NCBI GenBank assembly: GCA_003864495.1
Contig: ML133442.1
Coordinates: 337,231 to 401,230, forward strand
DNA from: Nemopilema nomurai
Taxonomy: Eukaryota > Cnidaria > Scyphozoa > Rhizostomeae > Rhizostomatidae
Length of the DNA: 64,000 nucleotides
Direction of reading: 5' to 3'
Shown here piece after piece: positions 48,401 to 60,200 of the stretch (its first letter is position 1; every line of letters begins with the position of its first letter). The position numbers and the translations under genes were made by a program. The notes under the pieces were generated by a model. That model had not been told where the DNA came from. It made no database searches and saw only the letters and a list, made by a program, of their open reading frames with translations.

Positions 48401-51400
48401 AAGAAATATTAGGACGCTCTGTCACTCATGAAGCTGCCTAATACGGAGAACAGAGTATGGAGGGACAGGTAAAATATGGGGGCGAGTGACTGAAGGTGCA
48501 TACAGAAGAAGGGGTAATAGTCCCCATAGGTTCCTTAGGAGCAAATCTATGTGTCGCGTTTGAATTTACTTCTGGGCAAGCATATAGGTCTTGATGCCAC
48601 TGCGGCTGCAACAGTCAACTATATACGGTGTCCGACCTCTATACCAGCGTTCCGGCTTCGATCCCTGCTCGAGGATCGAAGAGAACCTATATGAAACACA
48701 CTACGGAGGTGAAAGTCGGTATGGAACTGGCCACAGGGTACCGAGGATGTGCATGGCTAATTGTGAATTCCAGGACACTCGATATCAGTCAGACTAAGCA
48801 ATCAAACAAGGCATTGCTCATCTGTGTAGCTGAATGCACATGCGGAGCAATTACTATAACTCTTTAATCAATTTCAACTTTTTCTGAATAACAAACCATC
48901 CAGGCAAGCCAGTATATTTACAAAACAGCCGTTCATTCTAATCTTGAAAAAGAAAGCCTTTTTTTAGATTACTTATAGATTTCACCCTTTAGATTACTTG
49001 GATTTCGCTTAGAGACTGAAGCAAGCGCCAGATAACATTGCTATTTCATCGCAAATGCGTGATGGCGAGCCTAAGTTAGAATCCAAATCTAACCTCGGAT
49101 TCTTCCCTTTATCATTCTCTGTTAGGTCAGGGTATATGGTTTAGTATCTTGTAGTTCTTTGTTATGATTTCTCTGACCTCAACAATAAGTACCAGGCGGG
49201 CACACACTCTTTCTCTAATGATGGAACATCACCGTTCTTTTCGACAAAGTCTATTTCTAAGCCAACTTAGCTTCTGAAATCTGGAAAGCAGGAAAGGCCA
49301 ATTTCAAACCTTGCGTGAACGTAGGCCTACTGACATGATCAAAATCTTCATTACTAATTGAAATAGAGGACGGCCTCTCTTCACATTCATCATCAGCAAT
49401 GTAAGTCATTGTTTCCATTTAACAAAGGTAATTTGACCTAGGCCCATTGAATTTTGCAACTCCTGCTTCCACTAATTCCGTACGCTTACAAACTAATTAC
49501 AGAAAAAGGCTGCTAATGACTCCGTAGAAACACCACCGATACTTGCATTGTATCAAATTTACAAGTGAAAACCCTATTTCGAATTGAAGGCGAACTCCCA
49601 CAACGAAACTGGTGCAAAAACGTTCTTCATCTCCGGCAGAACTAAGACTCTGGCAAACAAGATAGTCCCTCTATTGACGCAGACAGCCTTGAATTACCTT
49701 ATAACGGTGTAACGAGGGAATCTAAAACTCATTGCAAACCCAATTCAAGTGATTGAGCAACGAGAAGAAAAGAATAGGAGATTACCGGCAGATTCTAGAA
49801 CTTCATCTTCGTCTTGGGATGCCGACTTGGCTGCTCTGATTTTTGAATCTCTAAAATCTAAATACCGGATGACCCGTCTCAGCTTCTCCTAAGAAATGAC
49901 ATTTACACATAAATACGTCTGTTTGGTGCTACACCATTTTAAGGATAATTTCACAATCCTATCGACTTATAGTCTCATTACCTTAATATCAGTGGAAAAT
50001 AAGGATTCGAGTAGCATATGCATAATTCAAGATGCACATGCATTTGCTGTGTAAAGTCTTTTCCGTTTGATTTATGAGGCAAGCATTCAAAGAACGGGTG
50101 CCAGAAACAGTTCCCCGACCCGAGTTTGAGAATATGTAAATAGGCTATTGACGCCCACCCCCTCCCCCTTCACTGGCACTCCTACTTATTCGAGTTCGAG
50201 ATTGTAAAAATTTATATTGGCAAAAAAGGCGTAACTTCGTAGCGTAGCCTTAATAGTGCAATTTATGTGGTGTAACAACAGTGGCGTAACTTCCGAGGCG
50301 TAACTTTAGTAGCGTAACCTTAGTAGTGCAATTGATGAGTGTAACAACAGTGGCGTAACTTCCGAGACGTAACTTTGGTAGCGTAACCTTAGTAGTGCAA
50401 TTGATGAGTGTAACAACAGTGGCCTAACTTCAGAGGCGTAACTTTGGTAGCGTAACCTTAGTAGTGCAATTGATGTAGTGTAACAACAGTGGCGTAACTT
50501 CAGAGACGTAACTTTGGTAGCGTAACCTTAGTAGTGCAATTGATGAGTGTAACAACAGTGGCCTAACTTCAGAGGCGTAACTTTAGTGTTTTGACCTTAG
50601 GGGCGTGGCAACAATCACGTAACATTGGAGACGTGGCCTTACTTGCGCAACGTCGAATGGCTAGCTTCGTTACGAAGGAGTTTAGGTCCTCCCTCTCTTC
50701 CGGGGTTCAACATCCAGCTATGCCTATTAATTATCTCACAAGTGGCGTTGTAGCCACAAGTGGCGCTAAAATTCATCCATGAAGCACCGTAGCATGGGCT
50801 TGAGATCTTTTACAGCGCATCTAAGTGTTTCCACTTTGTCAGGAAGAAGTCTGACTAGGTCAATGTGGTCGAATAACCTCTAGAGCAACGTTAAAGCCAT
50901 AATTTGTTTCAGTCGTGAGAGCTCTCATCAACAGTAGAAAGAGCTCTCTGAATGAAATAAAAAGGAGGCTCAATGGCGGCCTGTGAATTCTTCTTGAGAT
51001 AAATTGATAAAGCGCAACTTATCTATTTCAATGATATTTCAAATCATCATCCAAATGGATTGAACTAGCCCAAATTACAAGAAAAATTCCAACTTTCAAA
51101 TTTGCTAACAAAAGAAGCTGCAGATTATAAAAACTTAGAATTTAGATATCTAATGATTGATTCCTGATTAAAATTCAGGTGATATACTTGCAATGGATAC
51201 ATACTGTGCTAAAATATCCAAATGAATGCAAACCAACCTTGTTTCTTTTTAGAAGAAACAGAATATCATCAATGCTCATGAACTTTCCTCCTCTCATGCT
51301 AGTGACATCAGCTGTCTGAACCAGCTACACAATGATACAAACACATTAGTAAGCCACTGATGTTGTTAGAAAGGAAATATACTATAGACACTGATGCAAA

Positions 51401-54294
51401 ATATGATCATGGCATGCAACTAGAAAACTTTCATGATGGTCCATCAAAGACTTGCTTTGGATCAAAACACTTTAAATAAATTGTTGCTAGAATGAATAGA
51501 TAAACATCAGCATTAGGTTTATTCCTATGCATGTTTAGAAATAATCACATAACTCATTTGAAGGCTTCCATCATAGCCATTTGCAGTCATTTAACTTCTA
51601 ACCAAATAAAAAGCACTTTCATCTCACCAGATTGCTCATTTGTTGCCTGACAATATCTTCAACTAAAGCAACTGATTCTTGACATGGCTTTCTGCAGTCA
51701 CCAAAAGCATACCTATTGCAGAAGTGTAATTAATTAATAAAAAAAAAATACCCAAAAATCTGCAGCACACATATCCTCCACTACTTTTGCGCTTGAAGAT
51801 ATCATGCAGACTGTAACTATTTGGGAAAGGCTTTAGTTTGGATAGAAACATGAACTTTGGCAAAGACACTGACTAAATAGCATTCAAAGAAATTTCTAAT
51901 GCTAGATCTTTGTAGTAAACTTGATTGAACATTGTGGTTCCTGTGATTACACCTTGAGAGTTTACATCAATAAACACTGATTTCCAAACATAGCTTATAG
52001 TAGCAAAACATCATAAAATACTACCTTCCTACTTCAACTATCTTGCAAAACAGATAATTATTGTCATATAACTTACATCATGCTAGAAATCTCTGCTTGA
52101 AACCATAACTTTGTTGCTTGTCGATTAGTTAATGGGGAGTGTGAGCTTAGTGAACCAGATCCGTTTGGAGACAGAGGAGTGTCACCACCAAGTGGCAGCT
52201 GAAATTGATCAAATTCAGCCACTCAAAAAATGACCATAAATAGCATACTCTTACTTTCTGGATTCATTTTTTGCAATCCACATGTATCCAATGAAAAATA
52301 CAAGAATTATTGTGTTTCCCTCTTGTCCAGAATCGGAAAGTGTTAAAAACAAAATTAATAATTTTACACATGTCCATAAGGGGATAGACTGAAATCCTGT
52401 TTGCAAAGTCTTTGAGGTAATAGCTATTGACCTAACAATGTAATCATTGCATACAATAAGTGTCTGATATATTTCAACTTTTACCTTACTTTTGCCTTTA
52501 GATACCTGACTCAAAGATACAGCAAAGAAAACACAAAACATTTGTTCCTGGCAGATTCCAAAGCGTCGTTTCTAAAAGACTGAACACTCCAAGAACAGGC
52601 TGAACACCCCAAGAACACCCTAAGAACAAGCGATTAAGCGGCTGAACACCCTTTAAAACATATCAAAATCGGCATATCATTCGAAAAAAAATTTGGTCAA
52701 TCAATAGAAATTAATTTTTGGGGCGGGAAAGGGCCTGATCAGTCTAATGCTGTTGGTGTTGTTAGAACCAACTGATGTTTTGCGCGTCAAAAGTGTGAAC
52801 GGGGGTTTGTACGCGGGAGCAATTTCGAGTTTGATCCCGTTGTTTTGAAAATCTTTCACATCCTGTGACAATGTAAAAATACGACATGTCACTACCTATT
52901 GTCTTACAAACAATTGTTCTTCCCATCCGCTAATTTGCCCAAATGGTCACGGTATGCTAGTGCACGCTACTAGTTTACAGAACGAGACACACAGCTCCTC
53001 TCTTGACGTCTCCTGCTGGTGCATTCGCAGGCCCAATTCCTGGACAGGTTTTTATCAGGAATTTTTGACAAATGAAACAGAAAATGCACAATGTAGGACT
53101 TGTTAGAGGAAAGCGGCAGGACCGCAGTTTGCGACTTAAAGAGGGCATTAGAGGGGCACATTTCGTACTTTTGATAACAATTGATTAAATGCTCATAAAG
53201 ATATTACTGCTAATATAAAATAATATAAACGAAGTATTTTAACAATATCTTCTTAATGTCTCCAATGATTTCAAAACAACGGAAATTTGCTTGAATGCAC
53301 AAAGGGAGTCAAACTCGAATTTGCTCCGCGTGTACAAACCCCCGTTCACACTTTTGACGCGCAAAACATCAGTTGGTTCTAACAACACCAACAGCATTAG
53401 ACTGATCAGGCCCTTTCCCGCCCCAAAATTAATTTCTATTGATTGACCAAATTATTTTTCGAATGATTTTGATATGGTTTAAAGGGTGTTCAGCCGCTTA
53501 ATCACTTGTTCTTAGGGTGTTCTTAGGGTGTTCTTGGGGTGTTCTTGGGTGTTCAGCCTGTTCTTGGAGTGTTCAGTCTTTTAGAATCGACGGATTCCAA
53601 AGTTTTTCTGCAATGTTTACAGTATCAACCACTTTATGACAGACTGCAAGATATTGATAAATATCAACTATCCACAGCAACTGTATGACTGTATGACGCA
53701 GGCAAATCTTCTTAATTTTGCTCATATCATACCACAGCTTCATTGTCATAATTTCCCTAATATTTGCAGCATTTTCTTTGACAAACGAGCAGCCACAGTT
53801 TTGTGGTCAAATTTCATTCTTTAACATTTTATTCAAATTTTGATTGACCTTTTGATTATTGCTGATCAAGAGAGATTCTGACCAAATGACAATCTTTGAG
53901 AAATTCTAAGCTTTTTAGGGCTAGCCTCTCCTTCGTGAATGGATAAATATAAAAATGTCTTTATACAATTAAAGAGATCTAGATGCACCATCATAAAATT
54001 ACCGGAAATCCGCTGCTGCAAAAGAGCCCAAACTCGCACGGGTCTTTTAATAAGATTTGACTTAAACGTCCTATTTGCCGTAGCAAATTAAATCGTTTCA
54101 AAACAGCATGTGCATTAGACTCTGCTGTGGTTGCAGTAACTTCGCCTGAGCTTGACGCGTAAACATGATGTGAAATCACGCACCTTCACTTTCGGGAGAT
54201 CCCCCGCTGCTCTTTTCCCACCAGCCCCTTTGATCGGCTTCGCCTTTTCGATCTTCGTACCAGGATTTTTTGCAGACTTTGCTGACTTGGTCAT
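30413..54294 (-). CDS. SUPT3H: SPT3 homologue, SAGA transcription complex subunit
   Basis: Twelve exons join in frame: 54294-54184, 52198-52077, 51712-51628, 51324-51238, 49888-49786, 47362-47288, 46090-46026, 45269-45194, 43060-42945, 41016-40669, 31263-31153, and tentatively 30466-30413; 450 residues. SPT3 carries two histone-fold domains and helps SAGA deliver TBP to promoters. Seen: HFD1 from exon 2 to exon 5 (SSMMYAFGDCRKP, ALVEDIVRQQM, MSIDDILFLLKRNKEKLRRV, cf. human QSMMYSLGDARRP); linker FDFISSIDTTGELTALFDQD; HFD2 KAGKFKEWLDVSS, VMEILSYMAYETVGQ, IVDLALIVKQD, and IQPGHIREAMRRYFQSHGAM. Odd points: a long N-terminal tail and a Ser/Thr/Pro/Asn-rich insert in exon 10. The last exon (LHWKQSNAPLDLEVPCA) has a fair acceptor but no clear homology. 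Confidence 0.93.
30861..31050 (+). repeat. Dispersed repeat family, copy B
   Basis: Lies in the last proposed SUPT3H intron. Shares with the other copies GCGCATGACTGG, AATCCGCAACTGGCA, TTTTGTCAGC, GATGTTTG, TATCGGACGAAAAGTACTT and AGTATGCGGAAA, then GTCATGAAGTTTTGCACTAC. It reads in the opposite orientation to SUPT3H. Confidence 0.6.
31264..40668 (-). other. SUPT3H intron 10 (9.4 kb)
   Basis: The largest intron in the window, between the Ser/Thr/Pro-rich exon and the HIREAMRRY exon. I found no nested gene that I can support. A 161-codon open frame (38809-39294, -) has no recognised domain. The stretch at about 39.99-40.57 kb is purine-rich on the plus strand (GAAGAAGGATGAAGAAGG), which by itself keeps a 192-codon minus-strand frame open. 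Confidence 0.6.
42148..42350 (+). repeat. Dispersed repeat family, copy C
   Basis: In the SUPT3H intron between exons 9 and 10. The longest clear copy: CAGCCAACAATACGCTCTTC, AATCCGCAACTGGCATTTTA, CATTTTCCGACGTTTGAGTA, TATCGGACGAAAAACTACG, AAGTATGCAAAAACGAGCTC, CTATTGTGAAATTCTGGACC and GAAGCACTTGTT. Confidence 0.65.
45648..45845. repeat. Degenerate AT-rich palindromic satellite
   Basis: About 200 bp made of imperfect repeats of TATCATAT, ATATTATA and ATCATATC in the SUPT3H intron between exons 7 and 8. It has no fixed period and high self-complementarity, so it could form cruciforms. Confidence 0.7.
46430..46565 (-). repeat. Dispersed repeat family, copy D
   Basis: In the SUPT3H intron between exons 6 and 7. 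On the minus strand: CTCTGAGGAGTGTCGGACAG, AGTACTTTAAGTATGCGAAA, TCCGCTTTTTCTAGCC, TTGTGAAGTTTTGTACCACA and AAGCACTTGTTT. It links the 3' half of the family seen in copy C with the 5' half seen in copy A. Confidence 0.6.
48590..48870 (+). mobile_element. Possible tRNA-derived SINE
   Basis: The segment GTGTCCGACCTCTATACCAG followed by GGCTTCGATCCCTGC (B-box-like, about 48653-48668) and CTCGAGG resembles the 3' half of a tRNA, as found in the heads of many invertebrate SINEs. The A-box side is poorly preserved and no target duplication or tail was identified. It lies in the SUPT3H intron between exons 5 and 6 and is not clearly related to the element at 4.1 kb. Confidence 0.4.
50229..50600. repeat. 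Minisatellite with about 69-bp period
   Basis: A partial first unit, then four full units starting near 50283, 50352, 50421 and 50491, and a decaying partial unit from 50560. The consensus contains three spaced GCGTAAC motifs, then AGTAGTGCAATTGATGAGTG and TAACAACAGTGG, so the unit itself arose from a shorter repeat around GCGTAAC. Degenerate GCGT/ACGT variants continue to about 50655. It sits in the SUPT3H intron between exons 4 and 5. Confidence 0.9.
52564..53592. mobile_element. Long-TIR foldback element, MULE-like, with 10-bp target duplication
   Basis: A 1,029-bp element in SUPT3H intron 1, flanked by a perfect direct repeat GATTCCAAAG (52554-52563 and 53593-53602). Inverted arms of about 275-290 bp begin CGTCGTTTCTAAAAGACTGA on the left and are closely matched on the right (CGTCGATTCTAAAAGACTGA when reversed). 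They extend inward past GTGAACGGGGGTTTGTAC to about 52837 and 53304. The right arm is longer because the subrepeat GGTGTTCTTGG is expanded. The inner 470 bp has no recognised coding region. Long inverted repeats with a 9-11 bp duplication are typical of Mutator-like elements; the assignment is inferred from structure. Confidence 0.85.
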
Positions 54295-57200
54295 TTTGCT
54301 GCTAATGAAGAGTAAACTGGGATGATTTGTAGTAGTTTAGGCCCAATTTGTAGCCTCTTCTTGAAAACGAGGCAATAAATACGAGTGGCACTAAAAAGTA
54401 TCCGTGTCTTACCCCAAGCACACCAGTCTGCTCCTCGTGTACCCTTTCATTTTTCAATCAGCTTAGACCAGAAATTTTTGAAATAATTGTGATACCGAAA
54501 GTAAACTTAATTTTTCATTCAAGAGATCTAGCTGATTATGGTTTCATGCTTACAATACGGCAAAGTTCCGGCTATTGCTTATTAATATTACTCCATTGTT
54601 TAGCTACCAATTGAACAAAAATGGCACAACTTAGGCTTCTCCTCCAAAGTGACCAACTTAATTCGTAGTCATACTTCATTGAAAAGAAATGGTTAGGAAA
54701 GCAAACGGCAGAACAAAGGAATATGCAATTTGTGTTGAGATAGTGGTCACGTGACAATAAACCGGTAAATCATTTTTTATCAATGTGGTAAGAAACATTG
54801 AGAAACAATTTGTTATTACACTTTAAGTATGTCCATGAGAAGTTATACGGAAAATTTCAGCGATTTCTGTGGGAACGCCAAAGCGTATTCCGGATAGAAT
54901 ATGGAATAAAAACAAGTTTATTTCGTTTCATGTTGATGGCAATTGTGTCATGCGACGTAAAAGCGATCCATTGGCCTACGTATGAGCCATTGGCAAGAAA
55001 AATCAAACATTTTCGCATAAAGGGGAGCCAAAAATTCTTCATCAGGCATAATGATATTAACCGAATATTTTGTAACCTCATACGGCTAGGGATGAATCTT
55101 CAAAATGTTAACTACTTCTATTACTTCATTCTTCTAGGAATTTATTTCTTACGGCAAATCCTTGACAAGCGATCCTACAATCTACTTTATCTATAGCCTA
55201 CTGACTTATTAGGGAGGTTTACGCATGGAACTGATCCCGTGCAAAGTACTTAGCGCGTAGGAAAACTCATCAATGCTACTCGGATTAATCTGTATTTCAC
55301 AGAGCGAGTCTGTCCCGTCTAGGTCGTCTTACGCGGGCTCGTCAAGCGATTCAAATCATTTTATTTCTGGAAGCCCCTTTTTTCTCTCCTATTCCTTCGC
55401 AATACCTTTTTTGGTGACGGAGTAAGGGAAATCCTTAAGAAGGCGACGGATTTTCCTTTCTTTGCAAAAATAGGCAGCTCGGTTGTCCTTACATCCATAA
55501 TAACCTCTTACGTGACTTAGTGAGGCAAGGTTTAATCCTCACTTCATCATCATGTGACAAAAAATTGGTAACATACGATCCATTTTGAAAGCCAAAAGTT
55601 TCTCCTACAAATCCTTGTCTGTTGAACACAATTTTCTGTAATGTTCACTTTATTTTGTTAAGATTAATTGGTGTTTCGTTATTGGTATTTTCAAACTGCG
55701 TTACTTCGAAACTGCGACAATTTTACGATACTTCTGTCTTTTGGACCTTAATTTAATCACAAAATAAACACCATGCAAAGCGATACATCCCAAAATTGCG
55801 ATTTAATTAAGCAAGATCAGAACACAGACACTTTCAAGGCAAAGAGAAGAAGTGAATATAAAACTTTGGTAACTTTCTATTTTTCATTTACTTCAAAATT
55901 CAAAGTCAAATACCTAACAAAAAAAGAGAAGAATAATATAACAAATAGAATAAGGGTGATTATTTCTTACTGTCCATTACCCTGATAATGTCTGAAACTG
56001 TTATATATAGCAATACATTTTTGCAAGCTATCTTTACCATGACGATAATTAAAATTCTATAAAATTTGTAATATTCAATGTCAATATTGTTGGTCCCTGT
56101 CAAAGCATACATATACATATTAATTAAATTGCTTGAAACACATTTTATCAAATGTACAATGCCATACGCTGCTAATATATACAATAGCATACCATTCTAG
56201 CAAGTCTAAAACTCTAGTCTAATGTGTTTTGAAAGCTGACGCTTTGTAGGCTGCATTAAAGTAACACTACCCGCAGAATTTGATGACATAACGAGGCTAC
56301 GGCCAGAGCGAGGCTAAGGCCACAATAAGACTTTTGCGTGATAATTTCTCGATCTACAAAGAAAACCCTTTTAGGTTTTAGCTAAAAATTGCAAGTTTTT
56401 TAGGGAAGGTAATAGCGACGCTACTTGGTACTGCAAAGGGAAGCATGAACTGCTCATTAATGGTCTTGAAGGGAAGTAGTAAAGACTAATTTTTCTCTTG
56501 CCTAAGATTTCAGGTCTCAACAAATCCTACTCGAGGTTTAAGCAAAAGGGAAAGCTGACAAGGGTCTGAAAGCGTGAGTCGCTCTAGCCTTTCTCGTGAA
56601 ATTGTTAGTGGAAAATCACTAATTCTTCAGCCTTAAAGATTATAATTCAAATGCACATACCAGTCGAAAAGTTGAAAGAGCTTTCAAAGATATCCCCATG
56701 ATTACAGTTGGATGGATGTGGGAGGAGTTTCTAAATGGCCTTTGACCTAGCTAGCTCACCAGCCTTTCAATGAACGACATTATAAGTTAGTCATTTGGCG
56801 AGTATTTCGGATGGAATCTTTTACTGAAGAAGTTGTTACGAAGAACAAGATCTTCAACCCCAACAGGCAGATCAACTACATTTGTTAAGATTAAGGGTAA
56901 TGCTGTTAGTCTGACAAATGTTAAAAGTGTAATTGTACCAAACTGGTCTCCTAGGTATAGGGATATTTCTAGAAACTGAAAGCAACTATGAGAGAAGACA
57001 CTTTAAAAGAAAAACTAATTAAATCTATCAATTAAACGAAAGTGCGAACACCAAATAAGAATACATATTCTAGCAAAATAATAATCTAAATCGAATTTGG
57101 AAAGTTTCTAAAAAAACAAGGGTAGCCGACTGTTTTTGATTAAGCTAGGACAGAGCCAAGTTTCTAAAACTTTAGGGAGGTCAAGGTCGCTCTTGACTGA

Positions 57201-60200
57201 AGACTGTAGAGGCCTTTCTTCCGGAAACAACGAGAAAGTGATAATTTCATGAGGTAGATAATTAAATGTCTATTGACTATAGGAGTAAAACCTATAGTTC
57301 TGTATCAAAGGTTAATTGACCCCTACTGAAGACTGTTCTCTCGATGTTAAATAGCGAAATTGCTTCAAAATGCTTGTTGCCCCTCTACCAAGACTTCCAT
57401 CTAATAACGGTATGATTGAATCCAACTGGTCGGACCAGTTTGGGTCAAACTAGCACAAAAAATTCCCAACCCAAAGAAATCCCTTTCTTGCTGACGTTTT
57501 TGGCAACAGAAAACATGATCCATAGAGCGTCTTGTGGTGGGCTGGCTCTTGGCTTAGTAGGCCAAAGCTGTTGTCTAAGTTCCTTAACCCGTGTATATTT
57601 ATACACAGGAAGAAGATATAGATTCTACCACAGAGGTCTAGCGATCATTTCACGTGGCTTAGTTCGTGCTTTAAAGCTGACGAAACAGAGAAGAGATGGT
57701 TCCTTTGTGTTTGTTTTTGAAGCTGAAGAAGTAATGATGATGATGATCTGCGATTCCAGGGCGTTCTTCAATCAATCGTTCGAATAGTATCAAATTAGCC
57801 TTGACTCTGGGCACGAGGTTACTGACTCTCAGTCGAGATTTGGTTCTCAATCAAAAGATGGATGTTTAATTCTCTATGAATAGAGAAATGAACGAATCTA
57901 ATTCCTTGTCTTCAAATTAATTCAACGCGATAAAAGGAAATAAACTTTTATTCTAACAGCAAAGAAATTAATGCCAGGTTAAACCAGATATGCAAGCGAA
58001 CAAACAGCGAAGATTTGGCTCTTCAGACATGCTGGATTACAACATTGGCTTGTATTTCATTCCAGTTGTGCTGTATTGAGTTACTGCTGGCATGGGCCAC
58101 ACATTGAAGGCTTTTTGCAGGCAGAAATCGTCTGAGCTGCGCGAGAGAATCGCACCGAGAGAGAAGCAGCCGTTGATAATGAGTGACTCACAAGTGCCAT
58201 CCAAATGACGTGGACATGAAGCGTCTTTTGGCAATCCTCGAAACTTTCCAAAAGGCGATATGGGTCGTGCTTTTGTGTGATGGAAAAGAATCTGTGTAAC
58301 TAGCTAGATATGATAGATGTTCTGTATTGCGCAGATAGAAAGCTTTGGTTTGAAGAATCTTAGGATAATGACGTATGTCTCTGTTCGAATATCGATAATG
58401 CCCGCCTTCCCGATAAAGCAAAGAATTAGATACAAGAAATGGGTTATGCCTATTTAACAGATCATATCTATCGATATTAGCATCATTATTTCATTAAGAC
58501 CAGAGAACCGCAAACAGTAAACAGCGCGAATGCCCTCCCTAGATTTGTCGCTTGTGCCTAATCCAAGAAAATACCAAGAAAGCTGTAGGAGAATTCTGGG
58601 GAGAAAACCGAATTTTGGCAATCTCTAGTAATCTAAAAAGAATCCTTAAATGGGTAAAGGCCAATGCTGTGGTTTGGTGTGCAAACACGAACCGTTAGTA
58701 GAGGTTACATTCATAGAAGACTTTAGGATTAGACGGTATAAAACCTATGCAAACCGTACTTGTTAATAGATTAAGTTCCTTGACAGCAGATAGACTTGAA
58801 GGTGTGTATGGGTGATCTGTCGAGGCAAAGATGACAACAGAAACTTGTTTAAAGCAAGCGGAATTTCCGAGACTGATATTAGGGGAAATGGTAGTAGAAT
58901 TAGTAGTCATTGCGCTGGCCTAAAGATTGTGAAGTATAGAAAAGAGGAATGAGAAAGAGCTTGTGGTGTATGACTCATAAGAGAACCATTCATTGTGTTT
59001 ACGTACAAAATGTAAGGTCACTGGGTCAACTCATATCACCCTAATGTTTAAACGAGGCAAAGCAAGCAACGTGTTGTTGAAGATGTGTTCGGTGCTGCTC
59101 GGTAAGGGCTTTCTCACACCCCCAGGGCGCTTCGAGGCAGCATTAGATGCTTGTCAGTGGAAATTCCTCTATATTTAGCCTGCAAGTATGTGAGTTTGCA
59201 CCTCTTCATGTGAGCGTTGGGGCACTGCCGACCAGTCGAATGAGAATACCAATGATTTATGAAAGCAACTGTAACAGGAGCGGGGCGTGTGAACAATGCA
59301 TGAACGAAAACAGGAGAAAGTTGTAATAAGCTGCAAAGCCTTTGAAGTGAGAAAGGCCAAAGTTCAGTATATTTAACATGTTTCGCATCTTTCAGCGACA
59401 TGCATTTTTGGCCTGACCGTGTCTTGTCAAGGCGTTTCAAGAGTCACTTGACGGAAACAGAGTATCACTTACAACGTTCGGATGAAAGATCTTACAAGCG
59501 CTAAAACTAATATATCCTTGCCTCAATCGACCTTGGGCAGTTAGAAGCCGAAAGCGTATAATTGTATCAGTTGGGCTGGCATCTTATTAGATCAATAACC
59601 CGAGTGTGGGTTATGCGAGCCTGCACCCCACGCAGCCTCGTCATCAAGATGCTTACGTAATAGGTGATGTCGCCGGGACTGCGTCGACATGAACCAAACC
59701 ACAACGGTCCGCATTCAGAGCGCCGGCATGTTTATTGGCTGATTATTGATTTGAAAATGGTTTTAAATCCATTAGTAAGGAAATATGCTTGTAATGTCTG
59801 TGGAGCTACAGCCTTTCAAAACAACTGAATTTGATGGTGGCACATCTTAATGGCCCTACGCGGTTAGGTCCCATCGCACATGCATGCATCTCCGTGCCCC
59901 ATCGGGCAAGGCTTCAATCAAAGCGATCCACTCATTGTCTGCCATCGAACCTTTTCTTGTCAATCATATCAAGCGTGTACAGTTCAAGTTTAACCGATCG
60001 AAAAGATAGCAAAAGTGTATTTTGGAAAGCTGGCCTGCCACGTGACTAGAGAATAACCTTTATTTAATTAATTACAGTACAAAGTAACTCTTGAGCCTGG
60101 CTTCAATAATCGTCCCTGTTACTAGCTCCAAAAAAGAAACCGTTAACTCGTTTGGCCTGTGGTCAAATTCTGCGTGAAACCAAGAAACTGTTGTCATATT

